Assembly: GCA_017935565.1 (NCBI GenBank)
Contig: JAGBHK010000008.1
Coordinates: 62,001-126,000, forward strand
Length of the DNA: 64,000 nt
Direction of reading: 5' to 3'
Source of the DNA: Lachnospiraceae bacterium
Lineage (GTDB): Bacteria > Bacillota > Clostridia > Lachnospirales > Lachnospiraceae
A program made the translations under genes and the position numbers. The notes below the pieces were generated by a model. It ran no database searches. It saw nothing but the letters and a program-made list of their open reading frames with translations, and was not told where the DNA came from. This document shows, piece after piece, positions 37,710 through 48,060 of this stretch (its first letter is position 1; the number at the start of each line of letters is the position of its first letter).

Positions 37710-38465
37710 CTACACGCCCTCCTTGTTCATTTTGTGTATCTTTTCTTTTACATTATGTTCACTACCACAACTGCACAAATGATATCCCTCATGTTTCATA
37801 TAATCTTCTTTTGTTCCAAAGAAATACTTTGAACTATCCCTATATAAATGCAAAATCATATTAGAATAGTTTAGAGCGTTCTGTGTATCATGCGTAATCA
37901 TAATAATTGTTATGCCTTTTGTTTTATTAAGGTTATTAATAATCTCATAAAACTCTAATATTGCAACTGGGTCAAGTCCTGTAACAGGCTCGTCCAAAAA
38001 CAATATTTTATCGGTGGCGCATAGTGCTCTCGCAAGCATTACTCTCTGTTTCTGACCACCTGATAAATCTTTAAAATTTTTATTTGCAAACTCGTCTACG
38101 CCCAATAATTCCATATATTCTTTAGCCGTATCTTTGAGTTTTTTTGAATAAAATGGCATTATACCTTTAGATGATAAGCAACCAGACAATACCACTTCGT
38201 ATACTGACGCAGGAAAACTTTTATAGTTAGGATTTTGTTGAGATATATAGCCAATATGACTTCTTTTACAATCCTCACCAAACAATACCTTTCCTGATTT
38301 CAATGACACTAGGCCTAATATAGCTTTTACTATAGAACTCTTTCCAGAACCGTTTTCACCAACGATACTTACATAATCGCCCTGCTCTATCTCAAAACTG
38401 ACATTATCTATAACTTTTTCTTTTTCATATGCCACCGTAACATTGTTACATATTATCTGAGCCAT
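37710..38465 (-). CDS. znuC: Zinc ABC transporter ATPase ZnuC
   Basis: A 251-residue ABC ATPase with Walker A GENGSGKSSIV, signature LSGGQKQRVML and Walker B KILFLDEPVTGLD. The C-terminus has HLCSCGSEHNVKEKIH, a possible Cys/His metal-sensing tail seen in some metal importers. It energises ZnuB. It is 1 base from both neighbours, so the three genes are tightly coupled. Confidence 0.93.
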   Translation of the reverse strand: MAQIICNNVTVAYEKEKVIDNVSFEIEQGDYVSIVGENGSGKSSIVKAILGLVSLKSGKVLFGEDCKRSHIGYISQQNPNYKSFPASVYEVVLSGCLSSKGIMPFYSKKLKDTAKEYMELLGVDEFANKNFKDLSGGQKQRVMLARALCATDKILFLDEPVTGLDPVAILEFYEIINNLNKTKGITIIMITHDTQNALNYSNMILHLYRDSSKYFFGTKEDYMKHEGYHLCSCGSEHNVKEKIHKMNKEGV

Positions 38466-38466
38466 T

Positions 38467-39483
38467 TTACTTTAATCCTTTCTCTAAATTGTCTGCATTT
38501 TGATTCATTAAATCAACATATGTCACACCCTTTTCCAAATCATCCTTTGAAACATTGTGACAGGAATGTAACAAATATGTTTCTCCATCAACCTCTTCTG
38601 CAATAATTTTTGCAACTTTTGGGTCTGCTAACTCTTCATAAAAGACTGCCTTTGCATCGTGTTCATTCATACATTCAATTATATCCACTATACTTCTAGG
38701 GTCCGCCTCTGACTCATGCGCACAAGAGGCAAATGGCGACACATAACTTAAATGATAATCATTCACAAAGTAAAGCATAGCAAACTTACCACCAAAATAA
38801 AGTGTTTTATTTTCAGCACTTTCACAGATTTCGTGTAATCTTTCATCCACGGCTTCTAATTCTTTTAAATATGTCTCATAATTTTTCACATAATAATCTT
38901 CATTATCGCCATCTAATTCCACAACTTCTTTCAAAATTGTATTCATCATAATCATAGCATTATGTGGACTACAAAAAAAATGAGGGTCAATATCGTGAGA
39001 ATGTGAATGTCCAAAGCCTTCTTCACTTTCCTCATGCTCATGAGAATGCTCATGTTCATCCTCTTCAAATTCTTCATTATGGTTATGCTCGTGAAGAACT
39101 TCCCCTGTTTCTATAAGTTCAATCCCTTTTGAAACATCAACGACTTTTAAATCCTCATTATCCACAGCATCTAAAATCGTCTTCGCCCACGCTTCCATCT
39201 CATCTCCAGTATAGATAAACATATCAGCTTCGCTTATATTAATAATATCCCTAGGTGTTGGCTCATAACTATGCGAATCGGTTCCTGGCGGTAACAATAA
39301 TATAACCTCACATTTATCCCCTACAATCTGCTTTGCAAAATCATATTGAGGAAAAAGAGTTGTAACAATAGTTATTTTATCATCATCAACCTTTTGGTTA
39401 CTACATGAAGCGCTCACGACCATAATAACCATAATAACCATAATAAGGCTCATTAACAATATTTTTTTATATTTGTAATTCAT
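38467..39483 (-). CDS. znuA: Zinc-binding protein ZnuA
   Basis: A 338-residue solute-binding protein of cluster A-I. The N-terminal helix ends in VVSASC, close to a lipobox, so it is probably a lipoprotein. A His/Asp/Glu loop of about 40 residues (HEHNHNEEFEEDEHEHSHEH and on) is typical of zinc rather than manganese receptors. Metal ligands include H in SHSYEPTPRD, H in HSHDIDPHFF and HESEADPRS. It delivers zinc to ZnuBC. The upstream gap has a Fur-like palindrome (39505-39521). Confidence 0.93.
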   Translation of the reverse strand: MNYKYKKILLMSLIMVIMVIMVVSASCSNQKVDDDKITIVTTLFPQYDFAKQIVGDKCEVILLLPPGTDSHSYEPTPRDIINISEADMFIYTGDEMEAWAKTILDAVDNEDLKVVDVSKGIELIETGEVLHEHNHNEEFEEDEHEHSHEHEESEEGFGHSHSHDIDPHFFCSPHNAMIMMNTILKEVVELDGDNEDYYVKNYETYLKELEAVDERLHEICESAENKTLYFGGKFAMLYFVNDYHLSYVSPFASCAHESEADPRSIVDIIECMNEHDAKAVFYEELADPKVAKIIAEEVDGETYLLHSCHNVSKDDLEKGVTYVDLMNQNADNLEKGLK

Positions 39484-39504
39484 TCATCATACTCCATTCT
39501 GAAT

Positions 39505-39521
39505 TTGAAACTCATTCTCAA
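39505..39521 (-). promoter_or_regulatory. Candidate Zur operator upstream of znuA
   Basis: The minus strand reads TTGAGAATGAGTTTCAA, an inverted repeat of 7-3-7 form with five of seven half-site bases matched, similar in size and AT/GA content to Fur-family boxes. It lies about 22 bases upstream of the znuA start codon, overlapping the likely start of transcription. I cannot check it against a regulon. Confidence 0.45.
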
Positions 39522-39570
39522 TTTCCTCAAAATAATATCACAAATTCACAATACAATCAAGCATATTTAT

Positions 39571-39616
39571 AAAAAAATAGAGTACCATATATTTTTTTAC
39601 TTTATATGATACTCTA
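39571..39616 (-). terminator. Terminator of the zur unit
   Basis: Arms 39578-39591 and 39603-39616 pair over 14 bases with one mismatch. On the minus strand they are followed by TTTTTTTAT. It lies just after the zur stop and separates it from znuA. Confidence 0.8.
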
Positions 39617-39622
39617 TCCATT

Positions 39623-40039
39623 TTAATTTCTACATTTTCCACATATTCCGTAAAAAACAGTTTTACTGCTATCAATCATAAAATCATGTTCTTCCAGAAC
39701 ATGCTCTTTTATTCCATTCATTAACTGACATCCAACATGAAACAATTCACCGCATTTTTCACATTTAAAATGATAATGTTCATGACAACTATCACCATCC
39801 TTACCATACTGATAGCAGGCACTACTACTTCCATCTATGGTAAATCTTCTGATTATATTTTCTTTGCATAACTTATCCAAATATCTGTAAACTGTAGACT
39901 TTCCTATAGGATTATCTTGCTTAGAAAATCGAGTGATAATTTCATCAGCCGTAATATGCTTTTCCTTATTTTCTACAATGTATTCAAGAATTGCTTCTCT
40001 TTGTTTAGTTTTATACTCATTAGATTTTTGTTCCATCAC
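39623..40039 (-). CDS. zur: Fur-family zinc regulator (Zur-like)
   Basis: A 138-residue Fur-family protein. The winged helix runs from about 10 to 80 (HITADEIITRFSKQDNPIGKSTVYRYLDKLC), and the dimer/metal part has FKCEKCGELFHVGC and CGKC (structural zinc Cys pairs). The tail ends in YGICGKC. Location beside znuABC and the metal-rich ZnuA favours a zinc-responsive Zur, but Fur or PerR types cannot be excluded from sequence alone. It starts 15 bases after the DUF1015 stop, so it may be co-transcribed with it. Confidence 0.82.
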   Translation of the reverse strand: MMEQKSNEYKTKQREAILEYIVENKEKHITADEIITRFSKQDNPIGKSTVYRYLDKLCKENIIRRFTIDGSSSACYQYGKDGDSCHEHYHFKCEKCGELFHVGCQLMNGIKEHVLEEHDFMIDSSKTVFYGICGKCRN

Positions 40040-40054
40040 TTGCTCCCATGTACA

Positions 40055-41293
40055 TTATGATAACTTATGAATAAACAAGCCACTTCTAAGTTTCGGCTCA
40101 AACCATGTTGACTTTGGTGGCATTAATTTATTAGCATCTGCTACTGCAAACAATTCCGCAATTGATGTTGGGTACATTGAAAATGCAATTTCCATATCAA
40201 AATCACATCTTCTTTCAAGTTCTGACAAACCTCTGATACCACCGATAAAATCGATTCTTTTATCAGTTTTAGGATCACCAATACCAAGAATTGGAGCAAG
40301 TACATTATCCTGTAACAAAGAAACATCAAGACCTGTAACAGGGTCATCACTTAAAATATGTTCCTTTGCAGTAAGCTTGTACCACTCTTTATCAAGATAC
40401 ATACCTACTTCGCCCTTATTTTCAGGTTGATATGCATCCCCACCTAATTTCTCAACAACAAAATCTTTTGAAATCTTATCAATAAATTCTTCTTTTGAAT
40501 TACCATTTAAATCCTTAACAACTCTGTTATAAGGCATAATCATAAGTTCTTCATCTGGGAATAAAACTGATAAAAAGAAGTTAAATTCTTCATCACCTGT
40601 GTATCCCGGATTAGCCTCTCTTCTTCTAAGACCAACCTTAACTGCAGAAGCCGCTCTGTGGTGACCATCAGCAATATAAATTTCATTTATGCCTCTAAAT
40701 GCTCCTTCTATAGCATTTATATCAGAAGCATCACTGATTTTCCATACAACATGCTTAATTCCATCATCTGATGTAAAATCATTGATTGGAGCATTTTTCT
40801 TTGTTTTTTCCACAACCTGGTTAATTATCATATTTGCTCTATACGCAAGGAAAATAGGGCCTGTCTGAGCATCACAAGTATCAACATGAGTTATTCTGTC
40901 AATTTCTTTATCCGCTCTTGTATTCTCGTGCTTCATAATTACATTGTTCTGATAATCATCGATTGACGCACATGCCACAAGACCAGTCTGTGTTCTTCCA
41001 TCCATAGTAAGTTCATAAATATAATAACACTTATCTGTATCTGTTATAAATGTACCATTATTAATCATTCCATCAAGAAGTTCTTTTGCCTTTGCATACA
41101 CCTTTGGGTCGTATGTATCAACACTATCATCAAACTGTGTTTCAGCTCTATCTATCTTTAAAAATGATAATTCTTCTTTTGAAACTACTTCACATGCCTC
41201 TTTTCTGTTATAAACATCATATGGCAATGCTGCTACTCTTCCTGCCAAATCTTCCTTTGGTCTAACACAACTAAATGGTTTTATTATAGCCAT
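40055..41293 (-). CDS. DUF1015-family protein
   Basis: A 412-residue protein with the DUF1015 N-terminus FSCVRPKEDLAGRVAALPYDV and the internal IADGHHRAASAVKVG that marks this family. Family members often sit with serA and serC; here those genes lie 3 kb and 19 kb away. It may bind a nucleotide or amino-acid-related ligand; the biochemical role is not established. No signal peptide. It lies 15 bases upstream of zur. Confidence 0.9.
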   Translation of the reverse strand: MAIIKPFSCVRPKEDLAGRVAALPYDVYNRKEACEVVSKEELSFLKIDRAETQFDDSVDTYDPKVYAKAKELLDGMINNGTFITDTDKCYYIYELTMDGRTQTGLVACASIDDYQNNVIMKHENTRADKEIDRITHVDTCDAQTGPIFLAYRANMIINQVVEKTKKNAPINDFTSDDGIKHVVWKISDASDINAIEGAFRGINEIYIADGHHRAASAVKVGLRRREANPGYTGDEEFNFFLSVLFPDEELMIMPYNRVVKDLNGNSKEEFIDKISKDFVVEKLGGDAYQPENKGEVGMYLDKEWYKLTAKEHILSDDPVTGLDVSLLQDNVLAPILGIGDPKTDKRIDFIGGIRGLSELERRCDFDMEIAFSMYPTSIAELFAVADANKLMPPKSTWFEPKLRSGLFIHKLS

Positions 41294-41336
41294 TTTTGCA
41301 CCTCATTCTTTCTTAATTAATATTTTTTCCCTTACA

Positions 41337-42623
41337 TTATCCAATAAAATATGAACCTACCAAGTCATTAAGCGCTTGTTGGTCTTTAACTCCCATTAGT
41401 TCCCTTGCAGAATGCATTGCCAAAATTGGAATTCCTACATCTACCAGGTGCATCGGCAAATATTTATTTGCAATCGCTCCAAGTGTGCTACCTGTTGTTC
41501 CATCTGAACGGCAACTATATTTTTGATACTTAATGTCCGAACTTTTACAAATCTGTTCAATAACACCAATTGCAACACTATCTGTGCCATAGGACTGATT
41601 AGCTGCTCTCTTTATAACAATGCCTTCATTTAGCATATTCACATTTGTTGGATCTGTTTTTTCCGGATGATTTGGATGATGACCATGCGCTACATCCAAT
41701 GATAAATAAAATCCATTCATTATCGCATTAATATATTCTTCTCTTGCATATCCTAACGCGATGTACAATTTTTCAAGAACCATAGACACGTATGTCGAAT
41801 CTGCTCCTTGTTTTGTTCTGCTGCCAATCTCTTCATTGTCATAGAAAATACTTACATTTACATTCACATCACTATAAACATTGATAATACCATTTAAACA
41901 CGCCATAACTGATGAAGTATTATCAATTCTTGGTGCAGATAAATATTCCTTATCAAGTCCTACATATTCTGGTTTATCATTGTTATATACATAAAACTCA
42001 TAATCCAAAATATCTTCAACAGGTATTCCTGTCTTCTCTTCAATGTATTTCATAAAGAAATTTTCTTTTGACAATTCATCTTCTAAATATGCACACAATG
42101 GCGCCATATCTGTCTGCCTGTTAAGTTCAAATCCCTTATTCACATCACGATTAATATGAATAGCCATATTAGGAATTGTACAAATACTGTCTTTAAAATC
42201 TACAATCTTTATATTAGGCTTAAATATATCTTCACTCTTGTATGTGATTCTTCCACTTACAGACAAAGGTCTATCAAGCCATGTATTAAGTATTGGTCCA
42301 CCATAAACATCAACATTTAATTTACCATACTTTGATGTAGCCATTTCCGGATTAGGCTTGATATAAAGAGCAGGGCTATCAGTGTGGCATGCTGCGATTC
42401 TTATACCTTTACTTTTGTCCAAACTATTTCCAACAGTAAACGCCATCAAAGTAGAATCATAAATCTTAACATAATATTTTCCTGACTCAATCTTTTTCCA
42501 GTCATCTTGCATATTCAATTGTTTGAATCCTTTATCTTGCAATGTTTTTTCCACAGCCAAAACTGTAGTAAACGAGCAAGTTGCGTCAGTTATAAATTCT
42601 ATCAAATTATTAGTCGCTTGCAT
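41337..42623 (-). CDS. M18-family aminopeptidase
   Basis: A 428-residue zinc aminopeptidase of the M18 (aspartyl aminopeptidase-like) family. Metal and catalytic motifs: AACHTDSPALYIKPNP, DNEEIGSRTKQGADS and SLDVAHGHHPNHPEKTD. It removes acidic or other N-terminal residues from peptides in the cytoplasm. The length fits ApeA/ApeB-type enzymes. It is 24 bases after the DUF2752 gene and 43 bases before DUF1015. Confidence 0.93.
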   Translation of the reverse strand: MQATNNLIEFITDATCSFTTVLAVEKTLQDKGFKQLNMQDDWKKIESGKYYVKIYDSTLMAFTVGNSLDKSKGIRIAACHTDSPALYIKPNPEMATSKYGKLNVDVYGGPILNTWLDRPLSVSGRITYKSEDIFKPNIKIVDFKDSICTIPNMAIHINRDVNKGFELNRQTDMAPLCAYLEDELSKENFFMKYIEEKTGIPVEDILDYEFYVYNNDKPEYVGLDKEYLSAPRIDNTSSVMACLNGIINVYSDVNVNVSIFYDNEEIGSRTKQGADSTYVSMVLEKLYIALGYAREEYINAIMNGFYLSLDVAHGHHPNHPEKTDPTNVNMLNEGIVIKRAANQSYGTDSVAIGVIEQICKSSDIKYQKYSCRSDGTTGSTLGAIANKYLPMHLVDVGIPILAMHSARELMGVKDQQALNDLVGSYFIG

Positions 42624-42647
42624 CTTTTAACCTCCACTTAATATATA

Positions 42648-43067
42648 TCAATGCGGCGCCAATACCGCAAACTGTTCCATATTTCGCATAATCCAAAACG
42701 CCATAACGATAAAAAACACAATAAACACGCCGATTTTATCTAACAAAGAATCAAACCATTTTCCGTTTTTCACATAATATATCGCTCCGGCAACTCCATA
42801 AATTAAAATTATAGGCAATAAGAAAATTAGTAAGCAATTGCTATTAAATGCCGCCTCAAAATCTAAATGTATTAATGCCACACACATTCTTGTAATTCCA
42901 CAGCCTGGGCAGTATTTATGTGTAATACTATAAATCGGGCAAGGAATGTATACATCGAAAATAGATGTAATCACATAATAAATCACACCGATAAGTATGA
43001 CTTGAAATACATTTTTATATATAAACTTTGCGCGTTTTTTTCTTTCTTCAACGATTTTTTCATTCAT
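42648..43067 (-). CDS. DUF2752 membrane protein
   Basis: A 139-residue protein with three hydrophobic segments and the DUF2752 signature CPIYSITHKYCPGCGITRM. The Cys-rich CPGCGITR motif faces the membrane edge and may bind metal or a cofactor; the function is not known. Short distances to the neighbours suggest shared transcription. Confidence 0.85.
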   Translation of the reverse strand: MNEKIVEERKKRAKFIYKNVFQVILIGVIYYVITSIFDVYIPCPIYSITHKYCPGCGITRMCVALIHLDFEAAFNSNCLLIFLLPIILIYGVAGAIYYVKNGKWFDSLLDKIGVFIVFFIVMAFWIMRNMEQFAVLAPH

Positions 43068-43087
43068 TTTTTATTTCCTTAAGTAAA

Positions 43088-43117
43088 TGCGGCATAGGGA
43101 CTTCTCCCTACACCGCA
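43088..43117 (-). terminator. Terminator of the DUF898-like gene
   Basis: Arms 43088-43100 and 43105-43117 (tgcggcataggga with G-T pairs) around cttc. On the minus strand the following bases are CATTTACTT, a weak U tract. It lies 24 bases after the stop. Confidence 0.6.
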
Positions 43118-43141
43118 ATATTATGAGAGTTTGAATTACAT

Positions 43142-43564
43142 TTAATTATTAAAATGTGTATGTTTAGCTATCCAATTGTATACTTTTGGAATTACCCAGA
43201 AGCTATAAATACCACATGTAATTACAATAAGGACAAACCATTTAATCCAGTTTCCAAATAACTGTGCACCTGTACCATCAAATGTAAGTCTTCTTCCATC
43301 GATAGTAACATGTGAAATAATGAAACCAATCATATAGCAGATAGCCCATGGTGTAGCAATACCACATGTAAATGTCACAATCAATGATGAAACTATCATT
43401 GCTACTAATGTTTCTAATACACCACCATCCCAACTAGATGTGCTATTTGCAATTGAAGGGTCATTTAACTGTGTAAAGTTATTAAATCCCTGCTGAAAAT
43501 TCTGCTGAAAATTCTGACCGTTATTAAAATTGTTCTGGCCATTATTAAAATTATTGTTATCCAT
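43142..43564 (-). CDS. DUF898-like membrane protein with Asn/Gln-rich N-terminus
   Basis: A 140-residue protein. Residues 1-35 are low-complexity (NNFNNGQN and QNFQQGF repeats), then about three helices and a DUF898-like tail: IDGRRLTFDGTGAQLFGNWI and ITCGIYSFWVIPKVYNWIAKH. The family is membrane-bound and often appears in one to two copies per genome, without a known function. The N-terminal repeats are also repeated at DNA level. Confidence 0.82.
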   Translation of the reverse strand: MDNNNFNNGQNNFNNGQNFQQNFQQGFNNFTQLNDPSIANSTSSWDGGVLETLVAMIVSSLIVTFTCGIATPWAICYMIGFIISHVTIDGRRLTFDGTGAQLFGNWIKWFVLIVITCGIYSFWVIPKVYNWIAKHTHFNN

Positions 43565-43603
43565 TACTTTTACTCCTTAACGTATATCATAACTCTCATA
43601 TTT

Positions 43604-43743
43604 TTATTATCTCGTGCAGTACTGCTCATGTCGCGAACTCTTCGAGCTCGCGACACACGGATATTCATCCTATACGAGATAATAAGAACCTCACATAGAA
43701 TGCAAGCATTCTATGTCTCCTTCTTATTATCTCGTGCAGTACT
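43604..43743. repeat. Structured repeat with direct and inverted copies of a 20-bp word
   Basis: The 20-base word ttattatctcgtgcagtact occurs at 43604-43623 and again at 43724-43743, while its first 12 bases appear inverted at 43674-43685. Between them are two strong hairpins: 43629-43655 (tgtcgcga arms) and 43693-43716 (acatagaatgc arms, perfect 11 pairs). No open frame is credible. It occupies most of the gap between the serA stop and the DUF898-like gene and looks like a compact foldback element. Confidence 0.75.
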
Positions 43744-43750
43744 AAAAAAT

Positions 43751-44914
43751 CTACTTGATTATTCTTACTTTAATTACACCATCAATAGCCATAAGTTTAT
43801 CTGCTACTGCCTGTGTTGAAGGTGAATCAATGTCAAACATTGAGTATGAGAAATCGCCACGGCTCTTGTTTAACATATCAGAAATGTTAATATTTTCTGA
43901 TGCGAACGCACCTGTAAGCTGACTAATCATATTTGGAACATTCTTATGGTTAACTGCGATACGACCAGGCTTATTGCATACGCCCATATCACATGCTGGG
44001 TAGTTTACAGAGTTAATAATATTACCATTTTCAATGTAATCAACAAGCTGCTTAGCTGCCATAATTGCACAGTTATCTTCTGATTCTTCTGTTGAAGCAC
44101 CAAGATGTGGAAATGCAATAACGCCATCCATGTTAGCTGTCTTAGCATTAGGGAAATCTGTAACATATTTTTTAACTTTACCTGACTCTAAAGCTTCCTG
44201 CATATCATCATCATTTACAAGAAGATCTCTTGCAAAGTTAAGGATTACAACGCCATCTTTCATCATAGAAAGTGAAGCTCTGTTAATCATACCCTTTGTG
44301 TCCTCAAGAAGTGGCACGTGAACTGTGATGTAATCACACTGTGCAAATACTTCTGCATTTGACTTTACAAGTTCAACCTTTGTTGAAAGATGAAGAGCAT
44401 TTGTAACTGAAAGGTAAGGGTCGCAACCGATAACTTCCATACCAAGTCCTACAGCTGCATTAGCAACTAATACACCAATAGCACCAAGTCCAATGATACC
44501 AAGTTTTTTACCTTTAATTTCTGTACCAGCAAAAGCATTTTTTGCCTTTTCCATTGTCTTACCAATGTTTGCGTCTTCTTTATTGTCAGCTACCCACTTC
44601 ATACCGCCACGAATATCACGAGCAGCAAGAAGCATACCGGCTATAACTAATTCCTTAACACCATTAGCATTTGCACCAGGAGTGTTGAATACTACGATAC
44701 CTTTCTCTGCACACTTATCAAGTGGAATATTATTTACACCTGCACCTGCTCTTGCTACAGCAAGTAAAGATTCAGGTAAATCAAGTTCATGCATAGAAGC
44801 ACTTCTAACAAGTACTGCCTGAGCTTCTGCAAAATTGTCAGTTGTTCCGAATGTTGCAGGTAATGCATTCATACCTACCTTTGCTATTGGGTTTAAGCAA
44901 TTAATTTTAACCAT
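43751..44914 (-). CDS. serA: D-3-phosphoglycerate dehydrogenase
   Basis: SerA makes 3-phosphohydroxypyruvate, the first step of serine synthesis. 387 residues: a catalytic domain, a Rossmann domain with KLGIIGLGAIGVLVANAAVG (about 135-155) and VFNTPGANANGVKELV, and a C-terminal ACT domain (about 315-387) for serine feedback. The frame opens ten codons earlier with TTG, but MVKINCLN at 44914 (ATG) is the better start, though its ribosome site is modest. No serC adjoins it here; serC lies 15 kb away. Confidence 0.93.
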   Translation of the reverse strand: MVKINCLNPIAKVGMNALPATFGTTDNFAEAQAVLVRSASMHELDLPESLLAVARAGAGVNNIPLDKCAEKGIVVFNTPGANANGVKELVIAGMLLAARDIRGGMKWVADNKEDANIGKTMEKAKNAFAGTEIKGKKLGIIGLGAIGVLVANAAVGLGMEVIGCDPYLSVTNALHLSTKVELVKSNAEVFAQCDYITVHVPLLEDTKGMINRASLSMMKDGVVILNFARDLLVNDDDMQEALESGKVKKYVTDFPNAKTANMDGVIAFPHLGASTEESEDNCAIMAAKQLVDYIENGNIINSVNYPACDMGVCNKPGRIAVNHKNVPNMISQLTGAFASENINISDMLNKSRGDFSYSMFDIDSPSTQAVADKLMAIDGVIKVRIIK

Positions 44915-45064
44915 GTTTTCACCATTCAATGCCCCATTATTCAAAAAAGAGTATATCGGGAATAAAGGACATTTCCTTTCTTTTTTTATTTTTATTATGT
45001 ATTATCGTGGCTTTTGCCACCGTGATATATTATATACCCGTATTTCAAGAAATGCAACACATTA

Positions 45065-46816
45065 TTAACCCCAACCTTTATTTTCTCTACCACTTCTCAT
45101 TGCTTTATCATAATTAATTTGTGCTTGAGATTCAAATTCCATATCACCTTTCTTTTCAGGTGGAATATAAGCTTTTCCAGGTTCTCTTTTTCTAAGATTG
45201 AATTTGCCCATTGCTTCCTTTAATTCATCCGCATTTTCATTCAACATATCACATGAAGCTGCTGTTTCTTCACTAATAGCAGCACTTGTACTAACCAAAT
45301 CAGATATAGATACAATGTCTCGTTCAATAACTTTCAACTGCTCATTTTGATTTTGACCTGCCTCTATCATTACCTCATTAAACTTATATATCTCTTCTGC
45401 AGTTTTGGCAATTTTATCAAATGTTTCCGAGGTTTCACTTGCTATATTATTCCCAACATTTGCCTTGGCAATTGTATCTTCAATCAGTTCTCTACTTTCA
45501 ACCACTGCCTCAGCACTTTGTTCTGCAAGATGTCTAACCTGCTCTGCAACTACTGCAAATCCTCTACCAGAATCCCCTGCTCTTGCAGCTTCAATAGCCG
45601 CATTTAAAGCAAGAAGATTGGTTTGACTCGCAATATCCTCAATGGTTGTGATTACTGCTGAAATCTTATCTGAAGACTCAGAAATATCCTCCATCGCTTT
45701 CAAAAGATTATTCATTTTTTCATTATTTAGAATAATTTCTTTCTTAATATCATCTGACAACTCTTTTGATTTACCTATAGTTTCAACATTGTCACTTAAC
45801 AATCTAGAGGTTTCACTAACCGCTTCTTTAAAATCTGTAATACTATGTACCTGTTTTGTACAACTATCTGCCAATGAATTGCTAGCATTAGCAATATCAT
45901 CTGCACCAGAAGATACTCTATCTGCTATATTTGCAATTTCATTAAACATAATATCATTGTTTTGAACCATCTTATACAAATTCTTGGCCAAACTATCCTT
46001 TGACGAACGAATATTAACAAACGCCGTCATATCACCCTCTGCAACTCTTTGTACAACCTTTACATTTTCTTGAATACTTGTTGCCATTTCTTTAAATGCT
46101 TCTATCATTTGATTAGCTTCATCAAGATTACTTTCTTTACCTGAAAAATCAATGTCATCTGCCCCCATAGCCAATTCTTTGGCCCACTCCGCTACATTAT
46201 TTACTGGTTCAGCTATAGTCTTTGATAATATTTTTGATGATTTCCTAATATATTTTGGAGTTAATATAGCAAATACAACACTAATTATCATTGCAATATC
46301 AAGCACAACTACTAATCTCAGGTATCTGCCATCTTTCACCTTAGAAAAATAATCTGAAACAACTGTCATTTTTTCGTTGATTTGTTCATACTTTTCTGTT
46401 ATTTCTTCAACATTTGAACCAGATTGAACTAATTTATGAATCTCCTCGTGTAATACTAAAGCTTCATCTAATGCAGCCTGAACCTCATCTTTCTTTATTC
46501 TTCCTTTATCAAGATTTGCGTACCATTTTGCATAATCACATTTTTCAGCATCCATCTCAACTTCTGGAGTTTTTCCTTCTGCAAGATGATTTGTTACTTC
46601 CAATGTCCATTTATTTTGAGCCGCTATTGCCTGTTCCACATCAATAGCAAAATCTGCATAATTTTTAACACCAAGTCCCGAGCCCCCAAGCAACAACAAA
46701 CAAATCAACGTTACAACAACCAAAAAAGTCATAATTTTAGTCATTAATTTTGTGTTTTTTTGTATGCTACCCTCTATACTAGTAGCACTTACATTATTTT
46801 TTTCATTCTTCTTCAT
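45065..46816 (-). CDS. Methyl-accepting chemotaxis protein
   Basis: A 583-residue MCP: a first helix (about 25-47), a small extracytoplasmic helical domain (about 48-165), a second helix (about 168-190), HAMP (about 195-260) and a signalling domain with the hairpin tip [35 protein letters not shown] (hallmark, only partly needed to recognise). It relays an unknown signal to CheA. The ATG at 46816 is preceded by GGAG and overlaps the end of the GGDEF gene by 14 bases, so the two are coupled. Confidence 0.93.
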   Translation of the reverse strand: MKKNEKNNVSATSIEGSIQKNTKLMTKIMTFLVVVTLICLLLLGGSGLGVKNYADFAIDVEQAIAAQNKWTLEVTNHLAEGKTPEVEMDAEKCDYAKWYANLDKGRIKKDEVQAALDEALVLHEEIHKLVQSGSNVEEITEKYEQINEKMTVVSDYFSKVKDGRYLRLVVVLDIAMIISVVFAILTPKYIRKSSKILSKTIAEPVNNVAEWAKELAMGADDIDFSGKESNLDEANQMIEAFKEMATSIQENVKVVQRVAEGDMTAFVNIRSSKDSLAKNLYKMVQNNDIMFNEIANIADRVSSGADDIANASNSLADSCTKQVHSITDFKEAVSETSRLLSDNVETIGKSKELSDDIKKEIILNNEKMNNLLKAMEDISESSDKISAVITTIEDIASQTNLLALNAAIEAARAGDSGRGFAVVAEQVRHLAEQSAEAVVESRELIEDTIAKANVGNNIASETSETFDKIAKTAEEIYKFNEVMIEAGQNQNEQLKVIERDIVSISDLVSTSAAISEETAASCDMLNENADELKEAMGKFNLRKREPGKAYIPPEKKGDMEFESQAQINYDKAMRSGRENKGWG

Positions 46817-47930
46817 ATGCTTTTTTCTCCTTATATTTTCGCTTGTTCTCATACATCATTTTATCTGCATCAGCAATTAACTTAACGATATCTTTTTTTG
46901 TCCCACACGAATATCCATATGATACAGAAATATTAATATCTGTATTTTTGTTTGCATCATGTAAAAGATTCTTCCATAACTCTAATTTTTCATCTAACTC
47001 TTTTTTCCCACTTCCATTCATTATAAGCACAAACTCGTCACCACCGATTCTAAAAGCCGAATCACTTACCGTAACCATTTTTGAAATAATTTTTCCAACG
47101 CTTATAATTAACTCGTCACCCTTTTCATGTCCCTCTGTGTCATTTATCTTTTTCAAATCATTTACATCCCAAAATATAACTGCAACATTTTCATTTGAAT
47201 CGTTTGCATTCGAAATAATCTCAATATATTTACTCTTATTATATACCCCTGTCATTCCATCATATTCAGCTAATTTCTTCATTTCTTTTGCATAATTCAT
47301 ATTTTCAGTAATAATTTTAGAAACCGAATTAGCTATAGCTGAAACTATAAAACATATCATCGCTCTTGGAACAACATAAAACAATGTCAATGTATACACT
47401 ACATTATCATTGACCGATGTAAGTGTAAATTCACCATCTTTTACATATGAAGATAGGTTTTCAGTTGTAAGCAATACCATATTAGCATCACAAATTCCGT
47501 AATAATATCCTCCAAACACTGACACAAAAATACTCAAAACAACCAAAAAATATGTATATGCAGACATACGTTTATTACAGTACATACCAGCGTAAATCAT
47601 AGGTATCAATGCCCCGATTACAGTGTGATATGTTAAGAACATAACCATTATCGTACCAATACCAACCGCCCATAACATCAAAACATATTTAACCCATGCT
47701 TTTTTAATTCCTATTTTGTAAAAGAATAATCTACCAGCAAAATAAACTACCAATGCACTTATCAAGGCTTTAGTTACTATGCCTTGATTGACGACAAAAA
47801 TATTTAGCGTATTTAAAATCCACACTATAACAATGCTAGTTGTCATAATTCCCGTACATCTCAACACATATTTATTAGCGGTATATTCTGCCTCATTATA
47901 ATTTATATTTTCATTTGCACAATTATCCAT
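46803..47930 (-). CDS. Membrane diguanylate cyclase (GGDEF)
   Basis: A 375-residue protein with about seven membrane helices (about 25-205) and a GGDEF domain (about 215-370) carrying [13 protein letters not shown]. The active-site GGDEF is intact, so it should make c-di-GMP. I see no RxxD inhibitory site at the expected place five residues before GGDEF. It is co-transcribed with the chemotaxis receptor, and complements the HD-GYP enzyme elsewhere in the window. The plus-strand surface protein diverges from its start. Confidence 0.93.
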   Translation of the reverse strand: MDNCANENINYNEAEYTANKYVLRCTGIMTTSIVIVWILNTLNIFVVNQGIVTKALISALVVYFAGRLFFYKIGIKKAWVKYVLMLWAVGIGTIMVMFLTYHTVIGALIPMIYAGMYCNKRMSAYTYFLVVLSIFVSVFGGYYYGICDANMVLLTTENLSSYVKDGEFTLTSVNDNVVYTLTLFYVVPRAMICFIVSAIANSVSKIITENMNYAKEMKKLAEYDGMTGVYNKSKYIEIISNANDSNENVAVIFWDVNDLKKINDTEGHEKGDELIISVGKIISKMVTVSDSAFRIGGDEFVLIMNGSGKKELDEKLELWKNLLHDANKNTDINISVSYGYSCGTKKDIVKLIADADKMMYENKRKYKEKKAYEEE

Positions 47931-48031
47931 ATAGCCACTTCCTATCTATTAAATTTTATCCGAACTAAAACTGTATTTAATTATATCACAAACTATAGTT
48001 ATAATAAATACTCAAATTAATTTTTCTTTAC

Positions 48032-48060
48032 TTAACAATTACTAAAAAAAGTGATATAAT
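48032..48060 (+). promoter_or_regulatory. Promoter of the transglutaminase-like surface protein
   Basis: TTAACA (48032-48037) and TATAAT (48055-48060) with 17 bases between. The start codon is about 40 bases after the expected transcription start, with AGGAGG before it. Confidence 0.75.

Noticed and set aside
43604-43743. CRISPR array, because of spaced repeats.
   Set aside because: Only two direct copies of the word exist, with hairpins between them rather than unique spacers; no cas genes are near.
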